From Pseudescherichia sp032055545 (lineage in GTDB: Bacteria; Pseudomonadota; Gammaproteobacteria; Enterobacterales; Enterobacteriaceae): DNA of 64,000 nt. The stretch is from assembly GCA_032055545.1 (NCBI GenBank), contig DAMBQR010000006.1, forward strand, positions 55,411 to 119,410. Direction: 5' to 3'. Both the position numbers and the translations under genes were made by a program. Each line of letters starts with the position of its first letter. Within the stretch, counting starts at the first letter, position 1. The notes under the pieces were generated by a model. That model worked only from the letters and a program-made list of their open reading frames with translations. It was not told the origin of the DNA and ran no database searches. Shown one piece after another: positions 1 through 8,584 of this stretch.

Positions 1-1577
1 GTGATGTCGGTCCGGCTGGAGGCTTCATGCGCCATCCCCTGCGACTCGCCGACTACCGCAACGACCACGTCGGACTGATTCGCGGCCTTGACCGCTTCGT
101 CAATCATCGCCTGCGGCGTGCGCTCGTCAACCTGGATTGCTGGCTCATACTGGTTGAGGAACTCAACAATATCTTTGTCGTTGGTAACGTTCGCCCCTTT
201 GGCGAAGATCACTTTTCCTTCGCTGCCGACGGCGTTTTTGATCCCGGTAAGAACGGTGACCGACTGTTCGGTGACCCCGGCCGCAGACCAGCTGCCCATC
301 ACGTCACGCTTGCTGTCGGCCAGCGGGCCGACCACGGCAACGGTAGCGGATTTTTTCAGCGGCAGCGTCTCGAGGCGGTTCTTCAGCAGCACCATGCTTT
401 GGCGTGCCACTTCCCGGGCCTCTTTGCGGTGCAGGCGGCTCTCGGCGTTGGTGTCCTGCGGATCGCTCTCTTTCGGGCCAAGGTGGCTGTAGGGATCGTT
501 AAACAGCCCCATATCATATTTAACGTTCAGCACGTGGCGGGTGGCGTCGTCCAGCTCGGCCATCGTCACTTTGCCGCTCTTGATCAGTCCCGGCAGGTAT
601 TTGCTGTAATACTCATCGGCCATGCTCATATCCACGCCGGACTTGATCGCTACGCGCACCGCGTCCTCGGGATCCGCCGCCGTGCCGTGCTTGATCAGCT
701 CTTTAATCGCCCCGTGATCGGAGATAGTGATGCCTTTAAATTTCCAGTCGCCGCGCAGAAGATCCTTCAGCAACCACGAGTCCGAGGAGGCCGGGGTACC
801 GTTGAGAGAGTTAAGGGCGATCATCACCCCGCCGCTGCCGGCGTCGAGAGCGGCTTTATAGGGCGGCATATAGTCGTTGAACAGGCGCTGCAGGCTCATA
901 TCGACGGTGTTGTACTCTTTCCCGCCCTCCACCGCACCGTAGGCGGCGAAGTGTTTCACGCTGGTCATTACCGAGTAGCGATCCGCCGGGCTTTTGCCCT
1001 GCATCGCTTCGACCATGGTTTTGCCCATCATCGCGGTGAGGTAGGTATCTTCCCCGAAGCCCTCAGAGCCACGGCCCCAGCGCGGATCGCGCGTCACGTC
1101 AACCATCGGCGCCCAGGTCATGTTCAGGCCGTCGTCCGCCGCTTCATAAGCGGAAATGCGACCCACGGTTTTTACCGCATCAAGGTCAAAGGAGGAGGCC
1201 AGGCCTAAGCTGATAGGGAAAACGGTGCGCTGGCCGTGTACCACGTCATAGGCAAAGAAGAGAGGGATCTTCAGGCGGCTAAGCTGCATCGCCTGGTCCT
1301 GCATCGCACGGATATCCTGGCGGGTGACGGTGTTAAAGATCGCCCCCACCTGGCTGGCCTTGATCATGTCGCGGATCGCCTCTTTCGGGTTATCCGGGCC
1401 GACGCTGATCAGGCGCAGCTGACCAATTTTTTCGTCAACCGTCATTTTTTTGAGCAAATCCGTGACGTAGGCATCCCGGGCCTGCGGCGTCAGGGGATGG
1501 TTACCGGACGCATCCTCTGCCAGGGCGGGTTGCAGCGCCAGCCCTACGGCGACACCTACTGAACATAACCATTTCAT
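1..1577 (-). CDS. bglX: Periplasmic beta-glucosidase BglX, C-terminus cut by window edge
   Basis: Glycoside hydrolase family 3 enzyme that hydrolyses beta-glucosides in the periplasm. The reading frame starts at the ATG whose complement lies at 1575-1577 and stays open to the window edge, giving about 525 codons of a protein usually near 765 residues. Residues 1-20 form a signal peptide (MKWLCSVG... ending in PALA) and the mature protein begins EDAS. The family-3 N-terminal TIM barrel is visible, with VKHFAAYGA and the nucleophile motif ISDHGA, followed by the start of the second domain (VVGPLADS, VVVAVVGE). It is divergent from dld across 184 bp. The missing C-terminal third would hold the fibronectin-like domain. 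Orthology to E. coli BglX is judged from remembered sequence and position. Confidence 0.95.
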   Translation of the reverse strand, partial: MKWLCSVGVAVGLALQPALAEDASGNHPLTPQARDAYVTDLLKKMTVDEKIGQLRLISVGPDNPKEAIRDMIKASQVGAIFNTVTRQDIRAMQDQAMQLSRLKIPLFFAYDVVHGQRTVFPISLGLASSFDLDAVKTVGRISAYEAADDGLNMTWAPMVDVTRDPRWGRGSEGFGEDTYLTAMMGKTMVEAMQGKSPADRYSVMTSVKHFAAYGAVEGGKEYNTVDMSLQRLFNDYMPPYKAALDAGSGGVMIALNSLNGTPASSDSWLLKDLLRGDWKFKGITISDHGAIKELIKHGTAADPEDAVRVAIKSGVDMSMADEYYSKYLPGLIKSGKVTMAELDDATRHVLNVKYDMGLFNDPYSHLGPKESDPQDTNAESRLHRKEAREVARQSMVLLKNRLETLPLKKSATVAVVGPLADSKRDVMGSWSAAGVTEQSVTVLTGIKNAVGSEGKVIFAKGANVTNDKDIVEFLNQYEPAIQVDERTPQAMIDEAVKAANQSDVVVAVVGESQGMAHEASSRTDI

Positions 1578-1761
1578 GTCGTTTACTCTCTTGTTAACAG
1601 CCGACTCAGCGGCCTGACCGTGCGAAAAAACGCAGTGTGCCATAATCGTAGCGCGCCTTGCAGGGTTATTCTCTTATTTTTCTGACGATTAGTCCGTCGG
1701 AATAGATTTTCCCGCGCTATGCTTTATCAGATGATTCTGGCCCTGCCACAAGGAGTGGAAA

Positions 1762-3492
1762 ATGTCTGCTGTATCCCTACAAAATAACAATCAATTTCTC
1801 AGCGAACTTGCCCGGCTGGTAGGCCATGCGCAGCTGCTCACCGATCCGGCCAAAACCGCCCGCTACCGCAAAGGCTTCCGCTCCGGCGAGGGCAAGGCGC
1901 TGGCGGTGGTGTTCCCCACCACGCTGCTCCAGCTCTGGCACGTGCTTAACCTCTGCGTGCGCGCCGATAAGATAATCCTCATGCAGGCGGCGAATACCGG
2001 ACTTACCGAAGGTTCGACGCCGAGCGGCAACGACTACGATCGCGATATCGTCATTATCAGTACCCTGCGCCTGGATCAGCTCCAGCTGATAGATGAGGGC
2101 AAGCAGGTGCTGGCCTGGCCTGGCACCACGCTCTACTCACTGGAAAAAGCGCTGAAGCCGCTGGGGCGGGAGCCGCACTCGGTGATCGGCTCCTCGTGTA
2201 TCGGGGCCTCGGTGATTGGCGGGGTGTGCAACAACTCCGGCGGCTCGCTGGTGCAGCGCGGCCCGGCCTATACCGAGATGTCGCTCTTTGCCCGCATTGA
2301 CGAGCAGGGGCAGCTGCGGCTGGTGAACCACTTAGGGATTGACCTCGGCGAGACGCCGGAGCAGATCCTCAGCAAGCTCGACGACCGCCGCGTCACTGAC
2401 GCCGAGGTGCGCCATGATGGCCGCCATGCCCATGACAGCGACTACGTGCAGCGGGTGCGCGATATTGAGGCCGATACGCCTGCGCGCTACAACGCCGATC
2501 CGGATCGCCTGTTTGAGTCCTCCGGCTGCGCAGGCAAGCTGGCGGTCTTCGCCGTGCGCCTTGATACCTTCCCGGCTGCCAGGCGTCAGCAGGTGTTCTA
2601 TATCGGCACCAACCAGCCGGAGGTATTGACGGAGATCCGCCGCCATATGCTGGCCAACTTCGAGAGCCTGCCGGTGGCAGCGGAGTATATGCACCGGGAT
2701 ATCTACGATATCGCCGAGCGCTATGGCAAAGATACCTTCCTGATGATCGACAAGCTCGGCACCGACAAGATGCCGCTGCTCTTCACCCTGAAAGGGCGCG
2801 CCGACGCCATGCTGGAGAAGGTGTCGCTGTTTAAGCCCCACTTTACCGATCGCCTGATGCAGCGTGTAGGCAGCGTTTTCCCTGGGCATCTGCCGCCGCG
2901 GATGAAAAGCTGGCGCAATAAGTATGAGCACCACCTGCTGCTGAAGATGGCCGGGGACGGCATTGCCGAAGCCCAGAGCTGGCTGAAAGAGTACTTCACC
3001 GAGGCCGAGGGCGGCTTCTTCGCCTGCACCACCGAAGAGGGCAATAAAGCCTTTCTGCACCGCTTCGCGGCGGCGGGGGCGGCTATTCGCTACCAGGCCG
3101 TACATGCCGATGAGGTAGAGGAGATTTTGGCCCTCGATATCGCCCTGCGGCGCAACGACACCGAGTGGTTTGAGACGCTGCCAGAGGCGATCGCCAGCAA
3201 ACTGACGCATAAGCTTTACTACGGCCACTTTTTCTGTCACGTTTTCCATCAGGACTACATCGTCAAAAAAGGCGTGGATGTCCATGAGCTTAAAGCGCAG
3301 ATGCTGGCGCTGCTGCATGCGCGCGGCGCGCAGTATCCGGCTGAGCATAACGTCGGGCATCTGTATGAGGCGGCAGAGAGCCTGAAGCGCAACTATCGCG
3401 AGCTCGATCCCACCAACAGCATGAATCCCGGCATTGGCAAAACCAGTAAGCAGAAATACTGGGGCGAAGGTGCAGACCTGCCCCATTCGTAA
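1762..3492 (+). CDS. dld: Quinone-dependent D-lactate dehydrogenase
   Basis: FAD-dependent respiratory D-lactate dehydrogenase, a peripheral protein on the inner face of the cytoplasmic membrane that oxidises D-lactate to pyruvate and passes electrons to quinone. The 576-residue product is close to the E. coli length of 571. The N-terminal FAD-binding domain shows QAANTGLTEGSTP and SSCIGASVIGGVCNNSGGS around residues 75-160. The C-terminal part carries the membrane-binding region and the motif HNVGHLY near residue 535. An AAGGAG ribosome-binding site lies 7 bp before the ATG. It is followed after 14 bp by an acetyltransferase gene on the same strand, which I do not recall at this locus in E. 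coli, so the two may be cotranscribed. The C-terminal tail (KYWGEGADLPHS) differs from E. coli. Confidence 0.97.
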   Translation: MSAVSLQNNNQFLSELARLVGHAQLLTDPAKTARYRKGFRSGEGKALAVVFPTTLLQLWHVLNLCVRADKIILMQAANTGLTEGSTPSGNDYDRDIVIISTLRLDQLQLIDEGKQVLAWPGTTLYSLEKALKPLGREPHSVIGSSCIGASVIGGVCNNSGGSLVQRGPAYTEMSLFARIDEQGQLRLVNHLGIDLGETPEQILSKLDDRRVTDAEVRHDGRHAHDSDYVQRVRDIEADTPARYNADPDRLFESSGCAGKLAVFAVRLDTFPAARRQQVFYIGTNQPEVLTEIRRHMLANFESLPVAAEYMHRDIYDIAERYGKDTFLMIDKLGTDKMPLLFTLKGRADAMLEKVSLFKPHFTDRLMQRVGSVFPGHLPPRMKSWRNKYEHHLLLKMAGDGIAEAQSWLKEYFTEAEGGFFACTTEEGNKAFLHRFAAAGAAIRYQAVHADEVEEILALDIALRRNDTEWFETLPEAIASKLTHKLYYGHFFCHVFHQDYIVKKGVDVHELKAQMLALLHARGAQYPAEHNVGHLYEAAESLKRNYRELDPTNSMNPGIGKTSKQKYWGEGADLPHS

Positions 3493-3506
3493 AGGAGTGC
3501 AGAGCG

Positions 3507-4061
3507 ATGTCTGCTGTTGATGTTTTAGCCATAACCGATGTAGAGGTCCGTGACGCCCGGCCGGACGACGTACACGCTATCTCCGCCATCTACGCCTGGC
3601 ACGTGCTGCATGGCCGCGCCTCCTTTGAGGAGGTGCCGCCTGCCATCGACGAAATGCGCCAGCGCATCGCGAACATTACCGGCGAGGGGCTGCCATGGCT
3701 GGTGGCGCTCTATCGCGGCATCATCGTAGGCTACTGCTACGCCGGACACTATCGCCCGCGCCACGCCTATCGCTATACTCTTGAATGCTCTATCTATATT
3801 GAGTCCACCATGACCGGACGGCGGATCGGCAGCGCGCTGATGCAGGCCCTGATCGCCCGCTGTGAAGAGGGTCCCTGGCGGCAGATGGTGGCGGTGATTG
3901 GCGACGGCCATCACAATGAAGGCTCTCTGCGCCTGCATAAGAGCCACGGTTTTGAGGTGGTGGGTCAGCTGCGCAGCGTCGGCTATAAAAAGGGCGACTG
4001 GCGCGATACGCTCATTATGCAGCGCCCGCTCAACGATGGAGACTGGACGCTGCCGGAGTAG
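3507..4061 (+). CDS. GNAT-family N-acetyltransferase, phosphinothricin/methionine-sulfone acetyltransferase type
   Basis: 184-residue GNAT acetyltransferase most like the Pat/Bar/MnaT group, which use acetyl-CoA to acetylate amino-acid analogues such as phosphinothricin, methionine sulfone or methionine sulfoximine. Supporting features are the N-terminal RDARPDDVHAISAIY segment, the YRYTLECSIYIE strand, the acetyl-CoA loop GRRIGSA at residues 104-110, and the HNEGSLRLHKSHGFE segment typical of this subgroup. An AAGGAG site lies 10 bp before the ATG, just beyond the dld stop, so it probably shares the dld transcript. The actual substrate is not shown by the sequence. It ends 10 bp from the convergent pbpG stop, with no terminator visible between. 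I do not recall this gene between dld and pbpG in E. coli. Confidence 0.85.
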   Translation: MSAVDVLAITDVEVRDARPDDVHAISAIYAWHVLHGRASFEEVPPAIDEMRQRIANITGEGLPWLVALYRGIIVGYCYAGHYRPRHAYRYTLECSIYIESTMTGRRIGSALMQALIARCEEGPWRQMVAVIGDGHHNEGSLRLHKSHGFEVVGQLRSVGYKKGDWRDTLIMQRPLNDGDWTLPE

Positions 4062-4071
4062 CTTCTACCGA

Positions 4072-5022
4072 TTAATCATTCTGCGCGGTTTGCGCCGCGC
4101 TGCCGGTGGCGTTGATTGCCATCTGGGCCGCCTTCTGGCGCTTATAGCTCAGCGCCGAGGCCGGAACAGGCTGGACTTTGCCGGTCTCAATCCAGGTCCG
4201 CAGGCGGCTGGCATCGGCGAAATGGGTATATTTGCCAAAGGCGTCCATCACCACCAGCGCCACCGGTTTGTTATTGATCAGCGTACGCATCACCAGGCAG
4301 TGCCCGGCCGCATTGGTGAAGCCGGTTTTGGTCAGCTGAATATTCCAGTTGTCGCGATAGACCAGGTGGTTGGTATTGCGAAACGGCAGGGTATAGGCCG
4401 GACTGGAGAAGGTTGCCATCTCTTCACGCGTCGTGCTGAGCTGGCCAATGAGCGGATACTGCTTGCTGGCAATCAGCAGCTTCGTCAGATCGCGCGCGGT
4501 TGAGACGTTATGGATCGACAGCCCCGTCGGCTCTACAAAGTGGGTATTCACCATGCCCAGGGATTTCGCTTTCGCATTCATCGCCCGAATAAACGCATCG
4601 TAGCCGCCCGGATAGTGATGGGCGAGGCTGGCAGCGGCGCGGTTCTCTGAGGACATCAGCGCCAGCAGCAGCATATTCTTACGGCTGATCTCACTGTTCA
4701 GACGCACGCGGGAGTAGATGCCGCGCATCTCTGGCGTCTGGCTGATATCGACCTTCAGGCGTTCGTCAAGCGGCAGGCGGGCGTCCAGCACCACCATCGC
4801 CGTCATCAGCTTAGTGATAGAGGCAATCGGCCGCACCAGATCGGGATGGCTGGCGTAGATCACTTTATGGGTTTGCAGATCGACAATCATCGCGCTGCCG
4901 GAGGCGATCTCAGGCTGCGCCGCAGCGGTCGTTGCAGGAGTAGTTTTTGCCAGCGCCTGGGGCGCAACGGGGACGGCCAGCAACAGCGCAAGGCTTAACA
5001 GGGAAACTCGACATTTCAGCAT
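4072..5022 (-). CDS. pbpG: Penicillin-binding protein 7, D-alanyl-D-alanine endopeptidase
   Basis: Periplasmic low-molecular-weight penicillin-binding protein that cleaves D-Ala-meso-DAP cross-bridges in peptidoglycan (peptidase family S11). Residues 1-25 form a signal peptide ending in QALA. The three active-site motifs of the family are visible: SITK at residues 68-71, SEN in LMSSENRAA near residue 125, and KTG in QLTKTGFTN near residue 230. Length is 316 residues, close to the E. coli protein. It reads toward the dld/acetyltransferase genes and ends 10 bp from them. The ATG has no strong Shine-Dalgarno sequence but coincides with the signal peptide start. Confidence 0.96.
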   Translation of the reverse strand: MLKCRVSLLSLALLLAVPVAPQALAKTTPATTAAAQPEIASGSAMIVDLQTHKVIYASHPDLVRPIASITKLMTAMVVLDARLPLDERLKVDISQTPEMRGIYSRVRLNSEISRKNMLLLALMSSENRAAASLAHHYPGGYDAFIRAMNAKAKSLGMVNTHFVEPTGLSIHNVSTARDLTKLLIASKQYPLIGQLSTTREEMATFSSPAYTLPFRNTNHLVYRDNWNIQLTKTGFTNAAGHCLVMRTLINNKPVALVVMDAFGKYTHFADASRLRTWIETGKVQPVPASALSYKRQKAAQMAINATGSAAQTAQND

Positions 5023-5094
5023 GATGAGACTTCTGGTGATTATTCACGCGCGTGTTGACGCACACCGCTTTTGCAGGCAAAAAATGGCAAAAGC

Positions 5095-5133
5095 TGGCCA
5101 ACGCATGATAGCTGCCATCATGCGTTGTCGCCA
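5095..5133. terminator. Long hairpin between pbpG and yohC
   Basis: An 11-bp perfect inverted repeat (CAACGCATGAT at 5099-5109, ATCATGCGTTG at 5117-5127) with a 7-nt loop, extended outward by TGGC/GCCA with a 2-nt bulge. Read on the minus strand it is followed by GCTTTTGCC, so it could end yohC transcripts before pbpG. The T-run is poor, so a pure structural or mRNA-stabilising role is also possible. Confidence 0.45.
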
Positions 5134-5176
5134 GAGAAGATTGTTTGCTGAACGTTACGTGCAGATCGCCCCAGGT

Positions 5177-5764
5177 TTAGAACAGGCGGTAGCCATAACC
5201 CCAGAGCACCACCGTCAGCGCCAGCAGCACTTCCAGCACCAGCACGCCAATCGCCAGCGTCGAGCTGGAGAAGCTCAGCCCCTCCTCCTGGTTAATGTTC
5301 AGGAAGGTCGGAATGCCGACGTAGAGCAGATAGCCGGTATAGAACAGCGCCACCGTTCCCACCAGCGCGCAGAGCCACACCAGCGGATAGAGTGCCACGA
5401 GTCCGCTTAAGAAGAGCGGCGTCGCAACGTAGCCGGCAAAGACCATGCAGCGGGCAAGCGATGGCCGCTGGGGTATGTTACGCGCCATCCAGTAGATGAC
5501 CCGCCCCATTACCGCCACGCCGGCCAGCATCAGGCCATAGAAGAGGATACCGAGTAACAGCGCGGTGGAGAGCGACAGCCTCGAGAAGACACCTTCACCA
5601 AAGTGCCAGCCGAGCTGAGTGGTACCAATGAATGCGGAGACCACCGGGATCGCCGCCATCAGCAGAACGTGGTGGGTATAGTGGTGCGAAACCGTTTCGT
5701 TTTCGCCTCTGATCACCTTCATTTCACGATCGGGATGGGACAGAAGTCCCCAGACATGGTTCAT
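5177..5764 (-). CDS. yohC: Inner membrane protein YohC (Yip1 family)
   Basis: 195-residue polytopic inner-membrane protein of the Yip1-domain group. About five hydrophobic segments are visible, for example around residues 34-52 (LLMAAIPVVSAFIGTTQL), 70-90, 107-125, 128-148 and 170-190. It begins MNHVWGLLSHPDREM, the same kind of start as E. coli YohC. The physiological function is not known. It lies downstream of nothing obvious and is transcribed toward pbpG. The gap to yohD carries both promoters. Identification rests on the sequence pattern and on conserved position between pbpG and yohD. Confidence 0.92.
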   Translation of the reverse strand: MNHVWGLLSHPDREMKVIRGENETVSHHYTHHVLLMAAIPVVSAFIGTTQLGWHFGEGVFSRLSLSTALLLGILFYGLMLAGVAVMGRVIYWMARNIPQRPSLARCMVFAGYVATPLFLSGLVALYPLVWLCALVGTVALFYTGYLLYVGIPTFLNINQEEGLSFSSSTLAIGVLVLEVLLALTVVLWGYGYRLF

Positions 5765-5916
5765 AACGCCCCCTTGCTGTCAGCCCAGATGATTACGTCT
5801 TCAGTATAATGCACTTCTGGTTATTTTTTGGGCTAATGGGCCGGGCCTGCTGCCGTCTGTCTATTTACAGGAGCTATGCTTATACAACCTTTTGTCTCTG
5901 GAGGAGAATAATACGC

Positions 5917-6495
5917 ATGGATATCAACAGCCTGATTGCGCACTACGGCTACGCCGCGCTGGTGGTTGGCAGCCTGGCGGAAGGTGAAACCATCACCCTG
6001 CTTGGCGGCGTGGCGGCGCATCAGGGCCTGCTGCGCTTCTGGCTGGTGGTCGCGGCGGTGGCGCTGGGAGGAATGATTGGCGATCAGCTGCTCTATCTGC
6101 TTGGCCGCCGTCTGGGGGACCGCGTGCTGCGGCACTTCTCGCGCCATCAGGATAAGATCGATCGTGCCCAGCGGTTAATCAACAAACGACCCTGGCTGTT
6201 CGTGATCGGCACCCGCTTTATGTATGGCTTTCGTATCATCGGCCCGCTGCTGATTGGCTCCAGCGGCCTGCCGCCAAGGGTCTTTCTTCCGCTCAATATT
6301 GTGGGCGCTATCGCCTGGGCACTGATCTTTACCACCCTCGGCTACGTGGGTGGTGAAGTGGTAGGTCCGTGGCTGCACGCCATCGATCAGCACCTGAAGC
6401 ACTGGATATGGCTGATCCTGGCGATCGTTCTCGCCTTTGTGCTGCGGGCAGTGATTAAACGCTGGCTGGCAAAAAACAGGGAGACGGGAGAGTAA
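5917..6495 (+). CDS. yohD: DedA-family inner membrane protein YohD
   Basis: 192-residue member of the DedA (VTT/SNARE-associated) family of membrane proteins, linked in E. coli to proton-motive-force homeostasis and, for other members, to lipid-carrier recycling. Family signatures visible are LAEGETITLLGGVAA (residues 20-34), GDQLLYLLGRRLGDR, and the FVIGTRFMYGFRIIGPLLIG segment with conserved Arg and Gly residues near 96-115. The start at 5917 is chosen over an upstream in-frame ATG because a strong GGAGGAGA site lies at about 5900 and the resulting length equals E. coli YohD. It ends 16 bp from the convergent yohF stop. Confidence 0.95.
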   Translation: MDINSLIAHYGYAALVVGSLAEGETITLLGGVAAHQGLLRFWLVVAAVALGGMIGDQLLYLLGRRLGDRVLRHFSRHQDKIDRAQRLINKRPWLFVIGTRFMYGFRIIGPLLIGSSGLPPRVFLPLNIVGAIAWALIFTTLGYVGGEVVGPWLHAIDQHLKHWIWLILAIVLAFVLRAVIKRWLAKNRETGE

Positions 6496-6511
6496 CCCCT
6501 CCCGCCTTCGC

Positions 6512-7282
6512 TTACTGAGGCTTAAACTGCGGGTTGGCCAGCATAAAGCCGCCGTCTACGATAAACGACTGGCCGGTGGTGTAGCTGGCATCGTCGGAGC
6601 TAAGCCAGCCCACCAGGCTGGCAATCTCCTGAGTTCTGCCAGGCCGCGCCAGCGGAATATTTGGCATAGAGCCCTCCTCGACATCCTCATCTTTCATGTT
6701 ATTCATTGGGGTGGCTATCGCCCCAGGCGCTACCGAGTTAACCAGAATGTTGTGCTGCACCAGTTCCATCGCGATCGACTTGGTCAGGCCGCCGAGAGCG
6801 TGCTTGGCGGCGGTATAGGCGCTGGCCTCCGGCAGCGGGGTGTGCTCATGCACGGAGGTGATGTTAATAATGCGCCCACCCTCGCCCTGCTCCACCATCT
6901 TTCTGGCGGCGATCTGCGCGCACAAAAACGCGCCGTCAACGTCAACGGTAAAGACGGTGCGCCAGTCCTTGAACGCCATCTCCAGAAACGGCGCCTTGCT
7001 CATCGCCCCGGCGTTATTCACCAGCACGTCGATACGCCCGAACTTGTCGATTAGGGTTTGAATGGCCTGCGCACCGTCGGGCAGATCCCCCAGGTCGAGC
7101 TGCACGGTTTCGGCCCGGCGACCCAGCGCGCTTACGGCCTCGGCGGTGGCTTTTGCCCCCTCGTCGTCCGAGTGCCAGGTGATACCAATGTCGAACCCCT
7201 GCTTAGCCAGCACCAGCGCGCACTGCTTGCCGATGCCTGAATCCGATGCCGTGATGATGGCTACCTTGTTGGTCGTGCCCAT
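6512..7282 (-). CDS. yohF: SDR-family oxidoreductase YohF
   Basis: 256-residue short-chain dehydrogenase/reductase, probably NAD(P)-dependent; the physiological substrate is not established. The Rossmann nucleotide-binding motif is modified (TASDSGIGKQ, residues about 11-20), NNAG appears near residue 89, the active-site Ser lies in NITSVHEH near 143, and the YTAAKHA motif supplies Tyr and Lys near 158-162. The C-terminus shows the usual TGQSFIVDGGF. The start at 7282 is preferred to an ATG four codons upstream because GGAGG sits 5 bp before it and because the E. coli protein starts at about this point. It is convergent with yohD. Confidence 0.94.
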   Translation of the reverse strand: MGTTNKVAIITASDSGIGKQCALVLAKQGFDIGITWHSDDEGAKATAEAVSALGRRAETVQLDLGDLPDGAQAIQTLIDKFGRIDVLVNNAGAMSKAPFLEMAFKDWRTVFTVDVDGAFLCAQIAARKMVEQGEGGRIINITSVHEHTPLPEASAYTAAKHALGGLTKSIAMELVQHNILVNSVAPGAIATPMNNMKDEDVEEGSMPNIPLARPGRTQEIASLVGWLSSDDASYTTGQSFIVDGGFMLANPQFKPQ

Positions 7283-7461
7283 AAGAACCTCCATAAAAGA
7301 AGTGATAAGGGGAGAACGCGAAAAAGCTGAACAGTAAGTATAGAGAGTTCCCGGCTATCGCAAGGATGGGGGCCATTTTCTGCTTCGGCCAGGCAAAACG
7401 GCAGATAATTGCCTATGCTTTCAGAGGTATCAGCAAAACGTCACGATAAAAGGACAGGACG

Positions 7462-7545
7462 ATGAAAATTTTACTTTGGGCTATTTTGATTATTTTTCTG
7501 ATTGGGCTGTTGGTGGTAACCGGCGTGTTTAAGATGATTTTCTAA
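7462..7545 (+). CDS. yohP: Small inner membrane protein YohP (27 residues)
   Basis: A 27-codon ORF encoding MKILLWAILIIFLIGLLV followed by VTGVFKMIF, nearly identical to remembered E. coli YohP. It is one hydrophobic helix with a positively charged Lys at each end. E. coli YohP is a stress-induced single-span membrane protein known as a model for post-translational SRP targeting of small proteins and for mRNA localisation near the membrane. An AAAGGACAGG Shine-Dalgarno region lies just upstream (7448-7457). It stands alone between yohF and the accessory nucleotidyltransferase-like gene, as yohP does between yohF and mdtQ in E. coli. Confidence 0.93.
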   Translation: MKILLWAILIIFLIGLLVVTGVFKMIF

Positions 7546-7546
7546 A

Positions 7547-7579
7547 ATGTTCGAATGAACATGGCCCCCGCAAGGGGGC
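7547..7579 (+). terminator. Possible double hairpin after yohP
   Basis: Two inverted repeats follow yohP: ATGTTC-GAAT-GAACAT (7547-7562) and GCCCCC-GCAA-GGGGGC (7564-7579), the latter followed by ATTCATAT. There is no proper T-run, so termination would be weak. It also lies 17 bp from the convergent stop of the next gene and may protect 3' ends. Confidence 0.4.
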
Positions 7580-7596
7580 ATTCATATAAAATCACG

Positions 7597-8514
7597 CTAG
7601 CCGATAAGCTTACACTCTGCGGCATCAGCCACTAACTTTTGATAGCGCATGTACTCTTTTTTGAATGATGCTACCTTTCGCGGCAGCTCATTCCGGTAGA
7701 ACTCGGGCAAAACAAAATCACCTGGCGACGCAGTAAGCTCTTCCACCAACTGTGCAAGGATGACATAAAGCGGTATGCCTTGCTCAACCTGAAAACGTCG
7801 AAATTCACGTCGCCATATTATCGAAGCGAAATAATCTACATATTGTCTTCCTTCTCTGAAAGGCAAACTCTGTAGCTTTTCCAGCAAAAAGTTAAATACA
7901 GGAAGCGCTAATACTTTGATGCGTACTGCTTCAGTAGATCGGTCTTTGCCCATGGGTAAAGTGGCATTTGAGAGTCGGGATAGGATACATGCCACAGGAT
8001 TCAACACTCTGACAAAATCATGACTCATTGCCGCACCGTGCTTGTCAGGCATGACCAAAAAAGGTTCGGTATTGAGTAAGAGCTTATGACCTGTAAAATC
8101 ATCGTGTTCGAAGCCAGAGGGTCGATCAATAACATCGACTATATTCGCTTCATTAAGTTGATCGTTAAGGAACAGTCCCTGCGCGTTCTCTTTTACTTTT
8201 CCGGTGTCCTTGTCTATCAGGTTGAACACAGCGATAGAGGGCGGATTAAATATTTCTTCACTCCTGCTTTGAACATTGAAAATATGCGCGATAATTTCCA
8301 CCCCTTCTTTTTTCGCCACGTAGTCGACGTCCATTGAGGTGATAAATGTCATATCAGGCTGCTCAGGATAAAAATCCATATAGGTAGCGTACCAATACAT
8401 GACGGCCTGCCCGCCTACGGTAATAACAGGGGAAGGAAGCCGATCGGCATTATCAATCAAACAGCGATTTAACATAACCACCTGATTTTCTGGTGGTATT
8501 ACTATTTTAGCCAT
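7597..8514 (-). CDS. Nucleotidyltransferase-like protein of unknown function (accessory)
   Basis: 305-residue protein that I do not recognise as a named gene. Near the N-terminus it shows TVGGQAVMYWYATYM (residues 32-46) followed by TSMDVDYVAK (59-68). The GG plus helix followed by a D-x-D strand is the layout of the minimal nucleotidyltransferase fold of AbiEii/MNT-type proteins, with D62 and D64 as candidate metal ligands. That assignment is inference. The rest is mostly helical with no membrane segment. It is preceded after 70 bp by a 50-residue ORF on the same strand and the two probably form one unit. Base composition is visibly richer in A+T than the neighbours, which suggests transfer. 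No homolog is expected between yohP and mdtQ in E. coli. It could be a toxin, a defence component or a tRNA-modifying enzyme. Confidence 0.7.
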   Translation of the reverse strand: MAKIVIPPENQVVMLNRCLIDNADRLPSPVITVGGQAVMYWYATYMDFYPEQPDMTFITSMDVDYVAKKEGVEIIAHIFNVQSRSEEIFNPPSIAVFNLIDKDTGKVKENAQGLFLNDQLNEANIVDVIDRPSGFEHDDFTGHKLLLNTEPFLVMPDKHGAAMSHDFVRVLNPVACILSRLSNATLPMGKDRSTEAVRIKVLALPVFNFLLEKLQSLPFREGRQYVDYFASIIWRREFRRFQVEQGIPLYVILAQLVEELTASPGDFVLPEFYRNELPRKVASFKKEYMRYQKLVADAAECKLIG

Positions 8515-8584
8515 AAAAAAAGCCCACCGGTTAAGATGAGCTTAATGATATATTGTTCGCCTGTGCCAGACCGGAAGAGAGCTC

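Noticed and set aside
27..1208. Plus-strand 393-codon open frame opposite bglX
   Set aside because: It is an antisense shadow. The minus strand encodes a clear BglX with signal peptide and family-3 motifs; the plus-strand translation is rich in His and Arg and has no family match.
2332..3486. Minus-strand 384-codon open frame inside dld
   Set aside because: Antisense shadow of a G+C-rich gene. The plus-strand product is a clear D-lactate dehydrogenase.
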